From assembly GCA_043808035.1 (NCBI GenBank), contig JAZDFH010000009.1:1-32852 (forward strand): 32,852 nucleotides of DNA, in the 5' to 3' direction. Below are positions 32,081-32,852 of the stretch, in pieces. Under the pieces are notes generated by a model. It ran no database searches. It was not told the origin of the DNA and saw only the letters and a list, made by a program, of their open reading frames with translations. Source of the stretch: JAZDFH01 sp043808035 (GTDB taxonomy: Bacteria > Patescibacteriota > Minisyncoccia > UBA6257 > Colwellbacteraceae). Positions within the stretch are counted from its first letter, which is position 1, and each line of letters starts with the position of its first letter. Made by a program: the position numbers and the translations under genes.

Positions 32081-32852
32081 ATGATTTTTTCAATTGGATT
32101 TGCTTCTATGCTTGTATGGTTAACAGCTATTATTTTAGCTAGTTTAGGTATCGTGGTTCTCTTTGGAAATAGAAGTCTAATGTCTCGTGCTTTCGCCAAC
32201 TTTTTGTTATGGGGGTCTCTTTGGTTAGCATCTCATGGGCTCTTTCATTCGGCAAACGAGATAGCGGCGCAGAATTTAATAAAATCTAATTACTTTTTTG
32301 GTGGAGCGCTTGCGGCGGCATTTTTTTATTTTGCCTTGGTTTTTCCCGAAGGGAAGAAACCGAAATGGTGGGTAATACCATTACTGATTGCTTCACAGAT
32401 TCTTCTTGGAGGATTGTATTTATTTACAAACACTATTGTTTATGGAGCGATTTCTATACAATCGCTTGGCCATTGGGGATGGTATTTTGGATCATTATCA
32501 ATTTTATTTGATTTTTTCTTCTATCTATATTGGTGTGGTGGATTAGGGTTACTGTTTAGAAAATTTTGGAAAAAGGAGAAAGGGAGCGTAGAAAGGATTC
32601 ATTTGAAATATGTATTGATAGCGATGATCATATCAATTTCTCCAACGAGTATAATGAATATTCTCTTACCGAAGTTAGGATATTTTTCACTAGACTGGAT
32701 AGGAGCAGTGACGGTATTAAATTTTGTAATAGTGATAGCATATTCGATTATCAAATATAACCAGATGGATGTAAAAGCGGTAGCAGCGGAGGTATTAGTA
32801 CTTGTTATGGTGATTGTTCTTTTTGCAAATATATTCACGAGCGCGACACTGT
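32081..32852 (+). CDS. 7-TM sensor protein, probable histidine kinase N-terminal region (partial)
   Basis: A frame open from the ATG at 32081 to the right edge, 257 codons with no stop. It is a paralogue of the gene at the left end: the same start position relative to the edge, about seven hydrophobic helices, shared segments such as FFYFxLVFPEG, WGWxFG and YNQMDVKAVAAEV. Over the first 210 residues the two differ at many positions, while the last 141 bases are identical. The ligand-sensing part has thus diverged while the membrane-exit part is the same. The kinase domain would lie outside the window. No Shine-Dalgarno is visible. Confidence 0.7.
   Translation, partial: MIFSIGFASMLVWLTAIILASLGIVVLFGNRSLMSRAFANFLLWGSLWLASHGLFHSANEIAAQNLIKSNYFFGGALAAAFFYFALVFPEGKKPKWWVIPLLIASQILLGGLYLFTNTIVYGAISIQSLGHWGWYFGSLSILFDFFFYLYWCGGLGLLFRKFWKKEKGSVERIHLKYVLIAMIISISPTSIMNILLPKLGYFSLDWIGAVTVLNFVIVIAYSIIKYNQMDVKAVAAEVLVLVMVIVLFANIFTSATL
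32712..32852. repeat. Right copy of 141-bp exact terminal inverted repeat
   Basis: Exact reverse complement of bases 1-141; the base before it (32711) no longer matches. Lies within the sensor gene. Confidence 0.95.

Noticed and set aside
1..32852. Terminal inverted repeats of a linear plasmid or phage
   Set aside because: The repeats lie inside truncated coding sequences and the content is housekeeping (ATP synthase, argS, tyrS, nusA, pnp, rpsO); an assembly break in a repeat is simpler.

Overview
The window looks like a piece of the chromosome of a small-genome, low-GC bacterium, most likely a member of the Patescibacteria (CPR). This is an inference from gene content and style: two NYN-domain proteins, 7-TM sensor proteins of the histidine-kinase type, several transcripts with little or no 5' leader, single-helix membrane proteins without recognisable families, and a compact ATP synthase operon with no separate delta gene. 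TGA, TAA and TAG all act as stops, so the code is standard. No phage, IS element or CRISPR array is visible.

Layout. (1) 1-772 and 32081-32852 are the 5' parts of two paralogous 7-TM sensor genes that run outward off the two ends. Their last 141 bp are identical, so the window has an exact 141-bp terminal inverted repeat, probably an assembly break in a repeat. (2) 0.8-10.9 kb is an amino-acid/peptide block: a PepT-like M20 peptidase (minus), then on the plus strand a threonine-synthase-like enzyme, a GNAT, a dipeptide epimerase, a second GNAT, argS, an ArgE-like deacetylase and an ArgA-like AAK-GNAT fusion. (3) 11.0-12.4 kb has a small unknown protein and a Ppx/GppA phosphatase. (4) 12.5-19.0 kb (minus) is the ATP synthase operon atpB-E-F-A-G-D-C, in which the alpha subunit carries a delta-like domain at its N-terminus. 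(5) 19.3-22.4 kb has two single-TM unknowns, tRNA-Gly(GCC), a stand-alone receiver, a glutamate 5-kinase under a T-box leader, and tRNA-Trp(CCA). (6) 22.5-30.9 kb (minus) is an information-processing block: NYN protein, tyrS, clpP, nusA, an unknown membrane protein, pnp, second NYN protein, rpsO. (7) 31.0-31.9 kb is a Xer-type tyrosine recombinase.

The main find is in block 2. Upstream of the threonine-synthase-like gene and of the second GNAT are two homologous trp-type attenuators. Each starts exactly 36 nt after a TTGACA box with a short, apparently leaderless ORF holding the run Arg-Arg-Arg-Asn-Arg, followed by an antiterminator stem and an overlapping intrinsic terminator. A third leader of the same RNA architecture, without the Arg run, precedes the first GNAT. 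This suggests an arginine-responsive regulon in which charged tRNA-Arg level controls unusual amino-acid enzymes next to argS, argE-like and argA-like genes. A second, independent tRNA-sensing device, the T-box upstream of proB, lies 12 kb away, so amino-acid supply appears to be sensed by at least two RNA mechanisms in this genome segment.
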